This document shows, piece by piece, positions 36,186 through 45,830 of a stretch of DNA of 64,000 bases. This stretch comes from Leptolyngbya sp. BL0902 (GTDB taxonomy: Bacteria > Cyanobacteriota > Cyanobacteriia > Phormidesmidales > Phormidesmidaceae), in assembly GCF_016403105.1 (NCBI RefSeq), contig NZ_CP046155.1, forward strand, positions 3,315,906 to 3,379,905, given 5' to 3'. Each line of letters begins with the position of its first letter. The stretch's first letter is position 1. The notes below the pieces were generated by a model, which worked only from the letters and a program-made list of their open reading frames with translations, did no database searches and was not told the origin of the DNA. The position numbers were made by a program, and so were the translations under genes.

Positions 36186-36782
36186 CTAGAGAGACAGGTC
36201 GGGGGGTAGAACCACCTGATCGATAGCGTGGATGATGCCGTTGCTGGCCATGATATCCGTCATGATCACCTGGGCGTTGTTGACCATCACTGTTCCGGTG
36301 GCTTCGTCTACCACTAGGGTGAGGGGTGCGCCAGCAGCGGTGGGGACTTCCCCAGTGGTCACTTCAGCGGCGGGTACTTCCAGGGGCAGAACGTGGTAGC
36401 TCAGCACCTGGCGCAGGGCATCCTGGTTCTCCGGTTGCAGCAGGGCTTCTAGGGCACCCTCTGGCAGTGCCTCGAAGGCGGCATTGGTGGGGGCAAACAC
36501 AGTGATGGGGGTGCTGCTGGCCAGGGTTTCGGTGAGTTCAGCCGCTTCAATGGCCTGCACCAGGATGGTGAAATCGTCTTCGCTAGCGGCAATATCGACC
36601 ACGGTGTTTCCGGCAGTCGCGCCATAATCTGAGCCCTCCGCTGCCATGGGTGCCTCATCAGAGACGGTGGCGTCGGTGGTCATATCCGCCGACGAACCGC
36701 AGGCCGCCATCAGGCTCAGCGCCCCAACGCCAATTACCCCAATGGTCAGACGCTTGAGACTGGAGAAGGAAAGAGTAGTCAT
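36186..36782 (-). CDS. Fasciclin (FAS1) domain lipoprotein
   Basis: 198 residues. A lipobox LMAAC near residue 28 after a hydrophobic stretch (RLTIGVIGVGALSLMAAC) marks a lipoprotein. One FAS1 domain follows at about residues 65-195, with the family motifs TVFAPTNAAFEALP, LRQVLSYHVLP and the ending NGIIHAIDQVVLPP. FAS1 proteins mediate adhesion or envelope organisation. ATG 36782 was chosen as the first Met before the signal sequence. Single gene. Confidence 0.92.
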   Translation of the reverse strand: MTTLSFSSLKRLTIGVIGVGALSLMAACGSSADMTTDATVSDEAPMAAEGSDYGATAGNTVVDIAASEDDFTILVQAIEAAELTETLASSTPITVFAPTNAAFEALPEGALEALLQPENQDALRQVLSYHVLPLEVPAAEVTTGEVPTAAGAPLTLVVDEATGTVMVNNAQVIMTDIMASNGIIHAIDQVVLPPDLSL

Positions 36783-37124
36783 GATGGCAAGAATCCTCGT
36801 TGCGTTGTGTTTAGTAAAGGAGCAAACTAGGTGCCGACTAGGCCGCAATAGCACGGTTTTCGTCGGTGGCTGGATGGTTGATTACCAGCACTGTTCAGCA
36901 GCGTAGCGAATTCGCTCTCAGTGCTTCCTCTGTCTAAAGGCAGACCTCTCCCTAGCCTTCTGGCAGACTTTCAAAGCGCCCAATGGCCCTAGCTCTTGCG
37001 GTGAAATGGCCATGGGCTGGGAATCGAAAAGGGCTAACGTGATCCCGGAGAGGGGCATGGAGGCTGTGTCCCGGCGGCTTAAAATAGGGGCTAACTCCAC
37101 AAGCTTTACCTGGTCTCTAATGCC

Positions 37125-38087
37125 ATGACTGTGACCTCTGCCCCTAGTCTTACCTCGGCCCTGGTTAACCAAGTGCTGGCCATCAAACCCCTGTGGGCGG
37201 TGGCCAAGGGTCGCGCCCGCGCCATGATGGTGAAACGGGCAGCGGCCATTGGCGTGTCCTGGGAAGGAAGGGTGGCCGAATTGCGGACTCGCCAGGAAGG
37301 TGTATCGGGATCCGTAGACCTCTCGCCCCAGTGGCAGGCGGATTTGGAGGCCATCCAAAACCCCACCCTGCAATATCCTGACTACTACACCACCAGTTTT
37401 CATGCCTACGACGAAGGCAACCTCGGCTGGCAACCTGCGATGGAAGTGGAAGTGGCCGCCATGGCTGTCCATGCCAAGCTGTGGCCGGGGGCTGGAGCCA
37501 GCGGCGATGCCCAACTTCGCCAGAGCTACCACAATGTGTTGACGGCTCAGTTATCCCAAGTTCCCCAGTCCATTGTGGATTTAGGCTGCGGTGTGGGCAT
37601 GAGCACCGAAACCCTGCAAGCCCTCTATCCCCAGGCCAACGTCATCGGGGTGGATCTGTCTCCCTACTTTTTGGCCGTGGCCCAATATCGCCAGCAGGAA
37701 CGCCAGGAAGCTCAGCCCCCTGCGATCACCTGGCACCATGCCGCCGCTGAGGATACGGGACTCCCCGCTGCTTCCTACGACCTGGTTTCCGCCTGTTTGA
37801 TGTTCCACGAATTACCCCAAACCGCTGCCCGCGCCATTGTGCAAGAGGCCCATCGGCTGCTGAAACCCGGTGGCCATTTCGCCATCATGGATATGAACCC
37901 GCAGTCCGAGGTGTACAAGAAAATGCCCGCCTTCGTGCTCACGCTGCTGAAAAGCACCGAGCCCTACCTCGATGAATACTTTGCCCTAGACATGGCCGCC
38001 GAGTTTGAGTCCGCTGGCTTCGAGCCGCCCAGCATGACCCAAAACAGCGCTCGTCACCGGGTGATGGTGGGCTGCAAACCGCTGTAA
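37125..38087 (+). CDS. Class I SAM-dependent methyltransferase
   Basis: 320 residues. The SAM-binding motif I is SIVDLGCGVGMSTETL (about residues 149-164), motif II VIGVDLSPYFLAVA, and motif post III SYDLVSACLMFHELP...LLKPGGHFAIMDMNP, as in small-molecule methyltransferases of the UbiE/COQ5 type. The N-terminal 130 residues are helical and unlike the usual short forms. It ends 86 nt before the Rieske oxygenase gene on the same strand, so the two may be transcribed together. Substrate unknown. Confidence 0.82.
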   Translation: MTVTSAPSLTSALVNQVLAIKPLWAVAKGRARAMMVKRAAAIGVSWEGRVAELRTRQEGVSGSVDLSPQWQADLEAIQNPTLQYPDYYTTSFHAYDEGNLGWQPAMEVEVAAMAVHAKLWPGAGASGDAQLRQSYHNVLTAQLSQVPQSIVDLGCGVGMSTETLQALYPQANVIGVDLSPYFLAVAQYRQQERQEAQPPAITWHHAAAEDTGLPAASYDLVSACLMFHELPQTAARAIVQEAHRLLKPGGHFAIMDMNPQSEVYKKMPAFVLTLLKSTEPYLDEYFALDMAAEFESAGFEPPSMTQNSARHRVMVGCKPL

Positions 38088-38173
38088 ATCCATCGGCGAA
38101 TCCGTCGGCCAGCCACAGACTGCGAAGTTTTGTAACACAATAGAAGGGTACCGACGACGCAGTGTGGACTACC

Positions 38174-39577
38174 ATGACGGCCACTTCCATTCCCTCGGAT
38201 ATCTTGCGTGAACCCATGCCCCAGGGCTTGCCTGCGGGTGGCCCCGACCCCAACCGCTTTGACGTGGCCGAGGCGTGGTATCCGGTGGCCTACGTGGAGG
38301 ACTTGGACAAGGCCCTTCCCACTCGCTTTACCCTGCTGGATCGAGGGCTGGTGATTTGGTGGGATCCCAAAGCGGCCACCTGGCACGTTTTTGAGGACAA
38401 GTGCCCCCACCGCCTCGCACCTCTGTCGGAGGGTCGGGTGAATGAAGCCGGACTGTTGGAATGCCCCTATCACGGCTGGGCCTTTGCGGGGGATGGTACC
38501 TGCGAACACATCCCCCAGCAGCCTGCGGACACCCAGTCTCAGATTTCCTCACGGGCCTGCGCCCTGGCCCTTCCGGCGACGGTGCGGCAGGGATTGCTGT
38601 TTGTCTATCCCGGCAAGGCGGAAAACGCGCCCCAGGTGGAAGTGCCCATCATCGGCCCGGTGGAGGAAGAGCCCGACGGCTGGGTGATGCTCAACACCTT
38701 TCGCGACTTGCCCTACGACGCCCTGACGCTGCTCGAAAACGTCCTCGACGCCAGCCACATCCCCTACACCCACCACAAAACCGTGGGCAACCGGGAGAAC
38801 GCCGCGCCGATGGAAATGGAAGTCGTGGAATCCTCGAAGCAGGGGTTCCGGGGGCTTTGGCCCGAAGGCCCGCGCAAGGGCAAACTGGGCACCCAGCACA
38901 CCACCTTTGTGGCACCGGGGCTGATGTACCACGACCTCACCTCCCAGCAATTTGGCCGCACCCTCACCGTGGTCTATGCCACCCCCATCCGCAAGGGCGA
39001 ATGTCGGTTGTTTGCACGGTTTCCCTTCAAGTTTTCCTCTAAATTGCCGGGGTTCTTCATCAAACTCACCCCGCGCTGGTTTAGCCACATTGGCAACAAC
39101 GGCGTGCTAGAGGACGACCAAATTTTTCTGCACATCCAAGAACGTGAGCTGGAAAAAGCCGGGGCCAAACCCTACGCCCAAGCCTGCTACCTGCCCACCC
39201 AGGCGGATCGCTACGTGCTGGCCTACCGCAAGTGGCTAAGCGATTTCCAAGCCGATCCCTTCCCTGGTCAACCCCTGCCGCCAGAGCAGACCAAAGCAGC
39301 GCTGCTGGATCGCTACTCTTCTCACACCCAGCACTGCGGCAGTTGTCGGGTGGCGCTGAAGCGGATTCAAACCATCCGCACCGGATTGCTAATCGGCAGC
39401 GCGGGCACTTGGTCGATGATTCCCCTCACCGTGGCCCTGGCGGGACATTTACCCGTTTGGGGCGGTGCCCTATTGACCGGACTTCCCCTGATCGCCGGAG
39501 CTCTGTGGCTGTGGTTGGGGCGTTTAGAACGCCAGTTTTCTGAAGGTCGTGCCCTGCCGCCCCGGAACTTGAGCTAG
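38174..39577 (+). CDS. Rieske non-haem oxygenase, pheophorbide a oxygenase-like
   Basis: 467 residues of the PaO/Tic55/Lls1 family. The Rieske [2Fe-2S] ligands are Cys77, His79, Cys97 and His100 (CPHRLAP...CPYHGW). The mononuclear iron site is N-x2-D-x2-H-x4-H in NVLDASHIPYTHH near 189-200. A C-terminal CGSC (about residue 390) matches the family's redox-active CxxC, and two hydrophobic segments near 410-450 can anchor it in membranes. Plant PaO opens the chlorophyll ring. Cyanobacterial homologues may act on pigments, but the substrate is not established. Confidence 0.88.
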   Translation: MTATSIPSDILREPMPQGLPAGGPDPNRFDVAEAWYPVAYVEDLDKALPTRFTLLDRGLVIWWDPKAATWHVFEDKCPHRLAPLSEGRVNEAGLLECPYHGWAFAGDGTCEHIPQQPADTQSQISSRACALALPATVRQGLLFVYPGKAENAPQVEVPIIGPVEEEPDGWVMLNTFRDLPYDALTLLENVLDASHIPYTHHKTVGNRENAAPMEMEVVESSKQGFRGLWPEGPRKGKLGTQHTTFVAPGLMYHDLTSQQFGRTLTVVYATPIRKGECRLFARFPFKFSSKLPGFFIKLTPRWFSHIGNNGVLEDDQIFLHIQERELEKAGAKPYAQACYLPTQADRYVLAYRKWLSDFQADPFPGQPLPPEQTKAALLDRYSSHTQHCGSCRVALKRIQTIRTGLLIGSAGTWSMIPLTVALAGHLPVWGGALLTGLPLIAGALWLWLGRLERQFSEGRALPPRNLS

Positions 39578-39585
39578 GGCCAGCC

Positions 39586-40068
39586 CTACAGCTTGTAGCC
39601 AATTTGGCGCAGAAACCCTTGACGAGCCTGGATATCCGCTGGCCCTTCCACGCCCTTGGGGGAGAAGCCGTCAATCACGCCCAAAATGCCCCGCCCCTGG
39701 GCCGATTCCGCCACGATTACTTCTAGCGGATTGGCGGTGGCGCAGTAGATTTGGCACACCTCCGGGCATTGTTTAATGGCGTTGAGGAAGTTGATGGGGA
39801 AGGCGTCCCGCAGCAGAATGATAAAACTGTGGCCCGCGCCAATGGCCTGGGCATTTTGGACGGCAGCGGCAAGGAGATCATCGTCATTGCCTGCGGTGCG
39901 AATTAGACAGGGGCCAGAGGCTTCGCAAAAGGCGATGCCAAACTTCACCTGGGCCGAGGTGCCCACCATGATTTCGTAGAGATCCTCAATGGTTTTGATG
40001 AAGTGGGTTTGCCCCAAAATGACGTTGCTGCCCTCCGGCAGAGTCACCGTAACGGTCTTCAATTCCAT
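39586..40068 (-). CDS. Adenosine-specific kinase family protein (DUF355)
   Basis: 161 residues from MELKTVTVTLPEGSNVILGQTHFIKTIEDL. The whole chain matches the small single-domain family named after an archaeal adenosine-specific kinase: KFGIAFCEASG, GHSFIILLRDAFPINFLNAIK, EVCQIYCATANPLEVIVAES, GRGILGVIDG. Start ATG 40068 follows AAGGAG. Biological role in cyanobacteria is unclear. It converges on the Rieske gene with an 8-nt gap. Confidence 0.85.
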   Translation of the reverse strand: MELKTVTVTLPEGSNVILGQTHFIKTIEDLYEIMVGTSAQVKFGIAFCEASGPCLIRTAGNDDDLLAAAVQNAQAIGAGHSFIILLRDAFPINFLNAIKQCPEVCQIYCATANPLEVIVAESAQGRGILGVIDGFSPKGVEGPADIQARQGFLRQIGYKL

Positions 40069-40196
40069 GATTTCTCCTTGGCTAGCACCTGGCCTTAATC
40101 CTGCTTTGCAAGATACCCCAGACCAGTCCAAACCATCGGCAAAACGTCAGAAATCTTGAGTTTTACAGGCTTGAGGATCGCCATCTGGATTGAAGG

Positions 40197-40697
40197 TTAC
40201 AGGCCAGCTTCTTCGATCTGGGCCAGCACCCGTTCTCGAAATTCGGGGTCGCTATTGGCCAAGCCCAGCAGTTCCCAGTAGGCTTGCAGCGTCAGGTCGT
40301 GGGACTGAATCAGGGCGACGGCCTCCGCCTGAATTTCCTGCTGCATTTGGCGAGATTCCGTATCGGTTTCGGCGCTTTGCAGGCTGGCCTCCCGCGATTC
40401 AATCAGCTTTACCACCTCTAAATAGGCATTAACAAAACGGCTCACCGTTTCCGAGGGCACCGCACTGGCGTCGGGCTGGGTTTTGGTCGGGGTGGCTAGG
40501 CTGGACTCTTCCAACACTGCTGTCCCTGTTTCCGCCGTTGCCCATCCCGGCCATGCCGTTAAGCTTAGGGGCAACGTCAAGGCCAGCGCCAAGACCAGCG
40601 CCATCAGCCAACGCCAGAACTGGCAAAGTCCAACCCCAACCCCAACCCCTGAGGGGCTACCGGGGATCACAGGTCTGAGAGGGCTGATCGTCCTCAT
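40197..40697 (-). CDS. DUF4168-like exported protein
   Basis: About 166 residues. A basic start and a long hydrophobic stretch (RWLMALVLALALTLPLSLTAW then PGWATAETG) form a signal peptide. The mature part (SETVSRFVNAYLEVVKLIE...MQQEIQAEAVALIQSHDLTLQAYWELLGLANSDPEFRERVLAQI) is helical and matches the DUF4168 pattern of small periplasmic proteins. Start is uncertain: Met codons at 40697 and downstream are all possible. It is divergent from pedR, sharing a ~145-bp promoter region. Confidence 0.68.
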   Translation of the reverse strand: MRTISPLRPVIPGSPSGVGVGVGLCQFWRWLMALVLALALTLPLSLTAWPGWATAETGTAVLEESSLATPTKTQPDASAVPSETVSRFVNAYLEVVKLIESREASLQSAETDTESRQMQQEIQAEAVALIQSHDLTLQAYWELLGLANSDPEFRERVLAQIEEAGL

Positions 40698-40841
40698 CAA
40701 CACCGTGGATCGTGATCCCCGCTGGTTTCGCGCTAGATTCGCCTGCGTAGACCAATTCCGCCCATGGCCTACAGGACGGAAATAACGACGTATAGTGGTA
40801 AGAGAGGTAAGCATAAATACGTATTTTAGGAGCAGAGTGCC

Positions 40842-41129
40842 ATGGCGAGCGACGATGCATCTTCCGTAGCTGGGCAGACTAGTCTCTCGGATCGAGAGTT
40901 GCAAATCGTGGAGCTGGTGGCCGCTGGGCTGACCAACCAAGAGATTTCGGAAAAGCTCGAAATTAGCAAGCGCACTGTGGATAACCACATCAGCAATATT
41001 TTGACCAAAACCGCCACGGGCAACCGTGTAGAGCTGTTCCGCTGGGCCTTGCAGTCGGGCAAGGTGTGTGTGGATGAGGTGAACTGCTGCGTCCTGCCCG
41101 AATGGCCCACTAGCGACGCCAAAGCCTAG
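40842..41129 (+). CDS. pedR: PedR-like LuxR-family transcription regulator
   Basis: 95 residues made almost only of a GerE/LuxR helix-turn-helix (SDRELQIVELVAAGLTNQEI, SKRTVDNHISNIL). There is no receiver domain, and a Cys-containing tail (CVDEVNCCV) follows. This is the layout of PedR of Synechocystis, a redox-sensing regulator linked to photosynthetic electron flow through thioredoxin and a Cys near the C-terminus. RBS AGGAG precedes ATG 40842. It would act on photosynthesis and high-light genes; identity with PedR rests on size, domain and cysteines. Confidence 0.75.
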   Translation: MASDDASSVAGQTSLSDRELQIVELVAAGLTNQEISEKLEISKRTVDNHISNILTKTATGNRVELFRWALQSGKVCVDEVNCCVLPEWPTSDAKA

Positions 41130-41257
41130 CCCAGTTAAGCACTACGGCACCCATGGTTTCAGGGATGGTCATGTCCATGACGGCCAAGATTTCCCTGCCA
41201 AAAGCGGAATTCCACGGGGTATGATGATCCTTCTGCCATGCCGATTTGAGCTGCCCT

Positions 41258-42574
41258 ATGGAGTCGATTCAATCCCTGCCCGGAACGGAAGACATTTTGC
41301 CCCTGCCCCAGCGGGTGGGCCAAGACCTGAAGGTGGCCGACATCCACACCTGGCAATGGGTGGAGGCGACGGCGCGGGAGTTGTTCCAGCGGGCGGTGTA
41401 CCAAGAAATTCGCACCCCCACCTTCGAGCAAACCGCCCTGTTTGAGCGCGGCATCGGCGAAGCCACCGACGTGGTGGGCAAGGAAATGTACACCTTTTTG
41501 GACAAGGGGGATCGCTCCTGCACCCTGCGTCCCGAAGGTACAGCCGGGGTGGTGCGGGCCTACATTCAGCACAGCCTCCAGGCCCAGGGCGGGGTACAAC
41601 GGCTATGGTATTGCGGCCCCATGTTCCGCTACGAACGACCCCAAAAAGGTCGTCAGCGCCAGTTTCACCAAATTGGCGTGGAGGTGTTGGGCAGCGCCGA
41701 CCCCAGGGCCGATGTGGAGGTGATTCTCCTCGCCACCGACCTGCTGCAACGGCTGGGCCTAAAAAATCTCACCTTTAACCTCAATTCCGTCGGCGACCGG
41801 GACGACCGCCAACGCTACCGGGAAGCCCTGGTCAACTACCTCACCCCCTTCAAGGCCGACCTGGATGCCGATTCTCAGGATCGCCTCAGCCGCAATCCCC
41901 TACGCATCCTCGACAGCAAGGACGAAAAAACCCAGGCCATCGCCGCCGATGCTCCCAGCATTTTGGACTACCTGGGCGAAAACTCCAAACGCCACTTTGA
42001 CCGGGTGCTGGCCCAACTCAGCGACCTCGGCATTGAGTTTGTGCTAAATCCTCGCCTGGTGCGCGGCCTGGATTACTACACCCACACCGCCTTTGAAATT
42101 CAGTCCAGCGACCTCGGTGCCCAGGCCACGGTCTGCGGCGGCGGTCGCTACGACGGCCTAGTGCAGGAACTGGGTGGCCCCGTCACCCCGGCGGTGGGTT
42201 GGGCCATTGGTCTAGAACGCCTCACTCTGCTGCTGGCCCAACTGCAAACCGTCTCCGCCCCCAGCCCCGACCTCTACGTGGTCTCCCGTGGGGAAACCGC
42301 CGAAGCCAACGCCCTCAAACTGGCCCAAGCCCTACGCAATCATGGCCTAGCGGTGGATCTCGACCTCAGTGGTTCCGCCTTTGGCAAACAGTTCAAACGG
42401 GCCGACCGCAGCGGTGCCGCCGCCTGCCTCATCCTCGGCGATGACGAAGCCGCCCAGGGCACGGTGCAGATCAAGTGGCTGAAATCTGGCGAACAAAGCA
42501 GCCTTGCTCAGGCCGATCTGCTGGCCGATGTAGATACGCTGCGTCAACAACTCAAGGCAACGGTAGCTCTCTAG
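41258..42574 (+). CDS. hisS: Histidyl-tRNA synthetase
   Basis: 438 residues of class II aminoacyl-tRNA synthetase. Motif 2 is [20 protein letters not shown], the HisRS signature is [14 protein letters not shown], motif 3 is in [10 protein letters not shown], and the C-terminal anticodon-binding domain spans about 335-430. [15 protein letters not shown] is the standard N-terminus, fixing ATG 41258. Essential single gene. Confidence 0.97.
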   Translation: MESIQSLPGTEDILPLPQRVGQDLKVADIHTWQWVEATARELFQRAVYQEIRTPTFEQTALFERGIGEATDVVGKEMYTFLDKGDRSCTLRPEGTAGVVRAYIQHSLQAQGGVQRLWYCGPMFRYERPQKGRQRQFHQIGVEVLGSADPRADVEVILLATDLLQRLGLKNLTFNLNSVGDRDDRQRYREALVNYLTPFKADLDADSQDRLSRNPLRILDSKDEKTQAIAADAPSILDYLGENSKRHFDRVLAQLSDLGIEFVLNPRLVRGLDYYTHTAFEIQSSDLGAQATVCGGGRYDGLVQELGGPVTPAVGWAIGLERLTLLLAQLQTVSAPSPDLYVVSRGETAEANALKLAQALRNHGLAVDLDLSGSAFGKQFKRADRSGAAACLILGDDEAAQGTVQIKWLKSGEQSSLAQADLLADVDTLRQQLKATVAL

Positions 42575-42737
42575 GCGCTACGTTCGACCGCTGAGAACTC
42601 GGCTGAAATATTCGACCTCTAAGCATTCGCCCCTTAAATCGAGGCGGCGGTTGCTGACAGAATTCGCCCTGGGCTTCCTAGGGCCAAAAAAGGTGCGTTA
42701 AAATTCTCCTAGCCCTTCATAAAACTTCATCATATCC

Positions 42738-43628
42738 ATGACCGTTACTTACCCCAAAAAATTCCTCAACACCCTCAGCGCCCGCGATGTCATGCAGCGA
42801 GTGGTGATGGATCAGGAAGTTCACTACATCACCCTCAACCGCTATCGCTACAACGAGCAGCGCAGTTGTAAGGATCTCACCGATGTCATTGAAAGCCTGA
42901 ATGGCCATGCCCCTGACTTGATCAAAGACCTTTCTCGCCATGTGCTGGAGGAATCGCGCCACGCCCTATGGCTGACTGAACTGCTGATTGACCTAGGGGC
43001 TGAGGTCAACACGCCCCCAGGGATGTCCTATATTGATGAGTTTGAGCGGCTGATCGACCAAGAGAGCTTTAAGGGCGAGCATCAGCTTGAAGACGCCATC
43101 ATTGCGGCCTTGGTGGCGATTAATGTCACCGAAAAGCGGGGCTGCGAGTACTTTGCAGCCCACATTCACGCCCTAAAGGCTGCGCCCCAAACCCCTGAGA
43201 ACGTCAAAATCCGTGAAACCATCGAGCGGATTTTGCCAGAGGAAGCGGGCCACGTGCGCTGGGGCACCCGCCGTTTGGCTGAAATTGCCCGCCGTAGCCC
43301 TGCCAGTCGCCAAAAGGTGGAGCAAGCCAAGCGCAAATATGCCGCCATCGAGCAAACCGCCTTTGAGTCTGGCATGGACATCACCCTAGGGGCCGAACTG
43401 CGCCGCGTAAACAAGCTGGTGGAGATTGCGAACACCCTGCCCATCTGGGAGCGTCCGGCCTACCTGATGGAGCGTTTGCCCGCCACGCTGTTGGCCCCAG
43501 AACTCCAAAAAACCCGTCTCACGGCGGCTCAAAAGGCTTGGCAGCGCGATCCCAACGCTTTCATGAACACCTTTGTGCCCATGTTCTTTGAGGGCATCCA
43601 GAAGCGCCCCGTGGCCACCGATGCTTAG
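42738..43628 (+). CDS. Ferritin-like di-iron domain protein
   Basis: 296 residues, all helical. Carboxylate/histidine motifs fit a ferritin-like di-iron site: Glu40 in RYNEQRS, EESRH at 71-75, EKRGCEYFAAH near 136-146 and PEEAGH near 171-176. A long helical tail (residues 195-290) contains AYLMERLPATLLAPEL. Homologues in cyanobacteria are annotated only as ferritin-like. It could be an oxidase, an iron-handling protein or a tRNA/lipid-modifying enzyme; the sequence does not decide. Confidence 0.7.
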   Translation: MTVTYPKKFLNTLSARDVMQRVVMDQEVHYITLNRYRYNEQRSCKDLTDVIESLNGHAPDLIKDLSRHVLEESRHALWLTELLIDLGAEVNTPPGMSYIDEFERLIDQESFKGEHQLEDAIIAALVAINVTEKRGCEYFAAHIHALKAAPQTPENVKIRETIERILPEEAGHVRWGTRRLAEIARRSPASRQKVEQAKRKYAAIEQTAFESGMDITLGAELRRVNKLVEIANTLPIWERPAYLMERLPATLLAPELQKTRLTAAQKAWQRDPNAFMNTFVPMFFEGIQKRPVATDA

Positions 43629-43648
43629 GCCGTAGCCTCGACGTTAGA

Positions 43649-43688
43649 CCCTGGGGGCATTTCCAGGCTGTCTAGATCGGCCCCAGGG
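43649..43688. terminator. Stem-loop between convergent genes
   Basis: CCCTGGGG (43649-43656) pairs with CCCCAGGG (43681-43688) in the 62-nt gap between the ferritin-like gene and the methyltransferase gene, which converge. No T tract; likely a bidirectional terminator. Confidence 0.4.
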
Positions 43689-43690
43689 GG

Positions 43691-44167
43691 CTAGGCTATG
43701 CGCCAGCGGTACAGCACGGAATCCTCTTCGGAGGGTTCCAGCTTTACCGTTGTTTCTGGGGGCCAGTCGTCCATATCAAACTGGTGGGAAACAATCCGGG
43801 CACCGGGCTGGAGGTGACTGAGCAGGTGGGGCCGTAGGCGCAGATTGAGGTGGGGTAATAAGTAAATCAGCACCACCGTCGCCTGCCGCACATCGGCTTC
43901 AAACAAATTGCCTTGACGGAACGTGAGCCGATCCCCCACCCCCGCCGCCTCAGCATCGAGACGAGCCTGGGCCAGCAGATCGGGGTTGATATCAATGCCC
44001 ACGCCGCTGATGCCATAGACCGTCGCCGCCTGAATTAGCAGCCGACCATCGCCACAGCCGAGGTCGTAGACTCGATCCGCCTGGGTGAGTTCGGCTAAAG
44101 TTAGCATCGCCGCCACGGCATCCGAGGGCGTAGGGATAAAGGCAATATCAGGACGGGGATGGGCCAT
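43691..44167 (-). CDS. Class I SAM-dependent methyltransferase
   Basis: 158 residues beginning MAHPRPDIAFIPTPSDAVAAML. SAM motif I VYDLGCGDGRLLIQAA near residue 33 and the acidic motif II GVGIDINPDLLAQA are clear, followed by TVVLIYLLPHLNLRLRPHL. The fold is close to small lysine- or lipid-methyltransferase-like proteins that start after a conserved PTP/VPT segment. It begins 3 nt after the pyrE stop, so the two form an operon, though no functional link is obvious. Confidence 0.8.
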   Translation of the reverse strand: MAHPRPDIAFIPTPSDAVAAMLTLAELTQADRVYDLGCGDGRLLIQAATVYGISGVGIDINPDLLAQARLDAEAAGVGDRLTFRQGNLFEADVRQATVVLIYLLPHLNLRLRPHLLSHLQPGARIVSHQFDMDDWPPETTVKLEPSEEDSVLYRWRIA

Positions 44168-44169
44168 GG

Positions 44170-44784
44170 CTAGGCGTTCCGATTGGCCCAGTGAGCCTGG
44201 ATTTCGGGTAGGGCAAACAGCGCCGTAAAGGCCAGCCCTCGCTCGGCGTAGAGTTCGGCCCCACCCTGCTGCCGATCCACCAGCGCCAAGATGCGATCCA
44301 CCTGGTAGCCCGCCGCCTGGAGCCGTTCCACCGCCTTTAGGGCCGATTGCCCCGTCGTCACCACATCCTCCAGCACCGTAATCACGCTGCCAGCGGGCAG
44401 GCTCACCCCTTCGATGTAGGCTTTGGTACCGTGGCCCTTGGCCTCTTTGCGAATGATCAGCGGGAACAGTTGCCGCCCGCCATACATCGCCACCAGGCTA
44501 ACGGCAGACACCATCGGATCCGCTCCCAGGGTTAGCCCCGCTACCCCCAACGCCTCTGGCCCAACCTGCTCTAGCATCAGCCGCCCCAGCATCAGCGCCC
44601 CCTGAGGATGGAGCGTCACCAGCTTGCCATTGATATAGTAGGTGCTGCGCTGCCCCGAGGTAAGAACAAAGTCTCCCTCCTGGTAGGCTCCTTGGCAAAT
44701 CAGGTCGAGTAGCGCCAGCCGCAAGGCCCCGGTTTCCATCTGGGCAAGGTCGGGGCCATGGTATTGAGGCGAGAAGTCAGTCAT
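44170..44784 (-). CDS. pyrE: Orotate phosphoribosyltransferase
   Basis: 204 residues. Converts orotate and PRPP to OMP in pyrimidine synthesis. The PRPP-binding loop VITVLEDVVTTGQSALKAVE and the conserved YYINGKLVTLHPQG and IRKEAKGHG segments are present. Length is typical. First gene of a two-gene unit with the SAM methyltransferase. Confidence 0.95.
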   Translation of the reverse strand: MTDFSPQYHGPDLAQMETGALRLALLDLICQGAYQEGDFVLTSGQRSTYYINGKLVTLHPQGALMLGRLMLEQVGPEALGVAGLTLGADPMVSAVSLVAMYGGRQLFPLIIRKEAKGHGTKAYIEGVSLPAGSVITVLEDVVTTGQSALKAVERLQAAGYQVDRILALVDRQQGGAELYAERGLAFTALFALPEIQAHWANRNA

Positions 44785-45043
44785 GGTGTCGGTCGTGATC
44801 GGTGAAGAAGAGAAATGGCGGCGGTGAGGGATCTGGTTGTCATCGAAATGGGGTGCGCCCTACCGCTTTATCACTGTAATCGGCTATTGCTTCGGTAACA
44901 ATACGTCGAGAAACCTGTGTCGCTTTTCAGCCTTTGCGATATAAAGGGGGTGAAGGAGTGTGCTCAACGACCTCTGGTGGCGCTCCAGCGGCTGGTCGTC
45001 CGGTCACTATCACGTCCACTGTTCTGTACAGTTCTGAGGAGGC

Positions 45044-45451
45044 ATGGCTATGGCCATTCGACTAGCGCAGGTTTCTAGCATGGTAGGCCTGATGGCCGCA
45101 ACCCTCGCCTTTGCCCCAGCCGCCCTGGCCCAAGAGGCGCAGCCCCAACTGCCAACGATCCCAGATGCCTTTGACGATCTGATGTCCACCTACTCAGGTG
45201 ATTTCTTTAGCAATCGCACCATTAGCCGCCAAGGGGCTAGAATCGTAGGCTTTGGTTTCCCTGAGAAAGAACTTGAGTGGGATGCCCATGCCACCTCAGC
45301 AGTTTTCCGCGAGTTAATGCGTCTGCAAAACACCGCCGATCCAACCCTGCGAGTTCCCGATCTGGCCAACCCCTACAGTTCATCCCTGCTGACCATGCCC
45401 AGCACCCAGGTTCCCCTCGTTGGCACTGAGTTTATCTTCGAGCGTTTCTAG
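45044..45451 (+). CDS. Exported hypothetical protein
   Basis: 135 residues with a clear signal peptide (MAMAIRLAQVSSMVGLMAAT...APAALAQEA, cleavage after ALA). The mature part is about 105 residues with no recognised domain: IPDAFDDLMSTYSGDFFSNRTISRQ...GTEFIFERF. GAGGAGG lies 2-8 nt before the ATG. Good coding appearance and signal sequence support a real gene; function unknown. Confidence 0.65.
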   Translation: MAMAIRLAQVSSMVGLMAATLAFAPAALAQEAQPQLPTIPDAFDDLMSTYSGDFFSNRTISRQGARIVGFGFPEKELEWDAHATSAVFRELMRLQNTADPTLRVPDLANPYSSSLLTMPSTQVPLVGTEFIFERF

Positions 45452-45620
45452 GAACATAGACCTCAAACAAGGACGAACATTTGAGTGGAAGGATCCGCTT
45501 AGGATAGGGTTCCCTACCCCGCACTCAAAATTTCAGATTCCCACAAAGTCCCTTTCTCAAATTGAGAGAGGGACTGCTTTGTAGAGCCGATCTCGCCATA
45601 AACTCCGGTTGATAGAGCCG

Positions 45621-45730
45621 TCGATAGTTGGGTGAGGACAACACAAATCCATAGCCCATCTTTCCCATGACAACGGGTATCTACTAGGAATAACGATGCA
45701 ACTTTGGGTTTCCACCTTCGCAGCAAAAGC
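45621..45730. repeat. Diverged two-copy sequence, copy A
   Basis: Begins TCGATAGTTGGGTGAGGACAA and ends CACCTTCGCAG. The same start and end motifs, 107 nt long, occur at 61765-61871 with partly matching interior (TTCCC, ATC-TAC, GGGTT). Similar length and ordered motifs argue for common origin. I cannot assign it to a known element. Confidence 0.6.
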
Positions 45731-45796
45731 TAGGATCTAAATCTGCTAGAAGATGCCCAGCGAAGTTGTCGCGACCAGTGATAGAAAGATAATAAA

Positions 45797-45830
45797 AGTC
45801 CTGGTTCAACTACCCCGAAGAACCAGGACT
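45797..45830 (-). terminator. Minus-strand terminator, probably of psaB
   Basis: AGTCCTGGTTC and GAACCAGGACT form an 11-bp perfect stem; on the minus strand it is followed by TTTTATTAT. The nearest upstream minus-strand gene is psaB, so it would give a ~300-nt 3' untranslated region. Confidence 0.65.
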
